Shown here one piece after another: positions 33,566 through 33,971 of a stretch of 33,971 nucleotides of DNA. Source of the DNA: Kiritimatiellia bacterium (GTDB lineage: Bacteria > Verrucomicrobiota > Kiritimatiellia > UBA8416 > JABMPJ01); contig JADHWE010000024.1 in the NCBI GenBank assembly GCA_016783675.1, positions 1 through 33,971 of the forward strand. The letters are read 5' to 3'. A program made the translations under genes and the position numbers. The notes below the pieces were generated by a model. The model saw only the letters and a list, made by a program, of their open reading frames with translations, was not told where the DNA came from and did no database searches. Numbering within the stretch: the first letter of the stretch is position 1; every line of letters starts with the position of its first letter.

Positions 33566-33971
33566 TTATTGTCAAGACGCCCGCCGAAATCGAGAAGATG
33601 CGTGCCAGCGGCCGGATGGCGGCCACGGTACGCGACGAGGTGGCCGCCATGGTGGCCCCCGGCGTCACGACGAGCGAGTTGAGTGAGTTTGCGGGGAAGC
33701 GGATCCAGGCCTTGGGCGGCGAAAGCGCCTTCCTGGGGTACCGCGGCTACCCGGGGCAGATTTGTGTGTCGGTGAACGACGAAGTCGTGCACGGCATCCC
33801 CGGGCCACGCGAGATAGAGATTGGCGACGTGGTGAGTATAGACGTCGGGGTTCGCTACGGCGGCTATATCGGTGACACGGCAACCACCGTGATGGTGGGG
33901 GTCACGGATCGCGAGGTGATTAACCTCGTGAAAATGACCGAGAAAGCGCTGTACGCCGGCATTGCAGAAGC
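33562..33971 (+). CDS. map: Methionine aminopeptidase type I, 3'-truncated by window edge
   Basis: Removes initiator methionine from nascent proteins. The visible 136 residues start MIIVKTPAEIEKMRASG and include GYPGQICVSVNDEVVHGIPG, with metal/active-site residues His77, Asp94 (SIDVG) and Asp105 (GDTATT). The remaining catalytic His and two Glu would lie beyond the window. Overlap with adk by four bases suggests coupling. There is no N-terminal SecA-like zinc extension. Confidence 0.96.
   Translation, partial: MIIVKTPAEIEKMRASGRMAATVRDEVAAMVAPGVTTSELSEFAGKRIQALGGESAFLGYRGYPGQICVSVNDEVVHGIPGPREIEIGDVVSIDVGVRYGGYIGDTATTVMVGVTDREVINLVKMTEKALYAGIAE

Overview
The window is a bacterial chromosome segment, GC-rich by eye, with every gene I can support on the + strand. 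About four fifths of it is the conserved transcription/translation supercluster. The organism is most likely a member of the PVC superphylum (Planctomycetes/Verrucomicrobia/Kiritimatiellota/Lentisphaerae side). This is an inference. It rests on the unusual EF-Tu switch I region (an RDATK-x-x-TI pattern that I recall, but cannot verify here, from planctomycete and verrucomicrobial EF-Tu), the absence of rpmD between rpsE and rplO, and the many TTG/GTG/CTG starts. I would not name a genus.

Region 1 (1-6256), accessory and metabolic: the 3' part of cobalamin-dependent methionine synthase (metH); nadB (L-aspartate oxidase) flanked on both sides by a REP-like palindromic repeat; and a multi-pass GT-C-type membrane glycosyltransferase-like protein with C-terminal TPRs.

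Region 2 (6253-11195): a strong extended -10 promoter overlaps the stop codon of the membrane protein gene. It drives tRNA-Thr(GGT)-tuf-rpmG-tRNA-Trp(CCA)-secE-nusG-rplK-rplA-rplJ-rplL. Several junctions are 1-nt stop/start overlaps, indicating translational coupling.

Region 3 (11196-19375): a 210-nt gap with two strong hairpins (attenuator/processing-like), then rpoB and rpoC.

Region 4 (19376-22486): the str genes rpsL-rpsG-fusA, possibly with their own weak promoter.

Region 5 (22487-33971): the S10 and spc genes as one run: rpsJ-rplC-rplD-rplW-rplB-rpsS-rplV-rpsC-rplP-rpmC-rpsQ-rplN-rplX-rplE-rpsN-rpsH-rplF-rplR-rpsE-(no rpmD)-rplO-secY-adk-map (cut by the window end).

Together the genes supply elongation factors, the core RNA polymerase, much of both ribosomal subunits, the SecYE translocon core, adenylate kinase and the N-terminal methionine-removing enzyme. 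I found no CRISPR array, phage, transposase or unknown multi-gene system. The points worth a second look are sequence variants in otherwise conserved proteins (EF-Tu switch I, S12 Ser88, L33 zinc site, L7/L12 and EF-G N-terminal extensions), unusual starts (CTG in secE, a possible leaderless nadB), the nadB-flanking palindromes and the structured intergenic RNAs. No gene-free stretch exceeds 300 bases.
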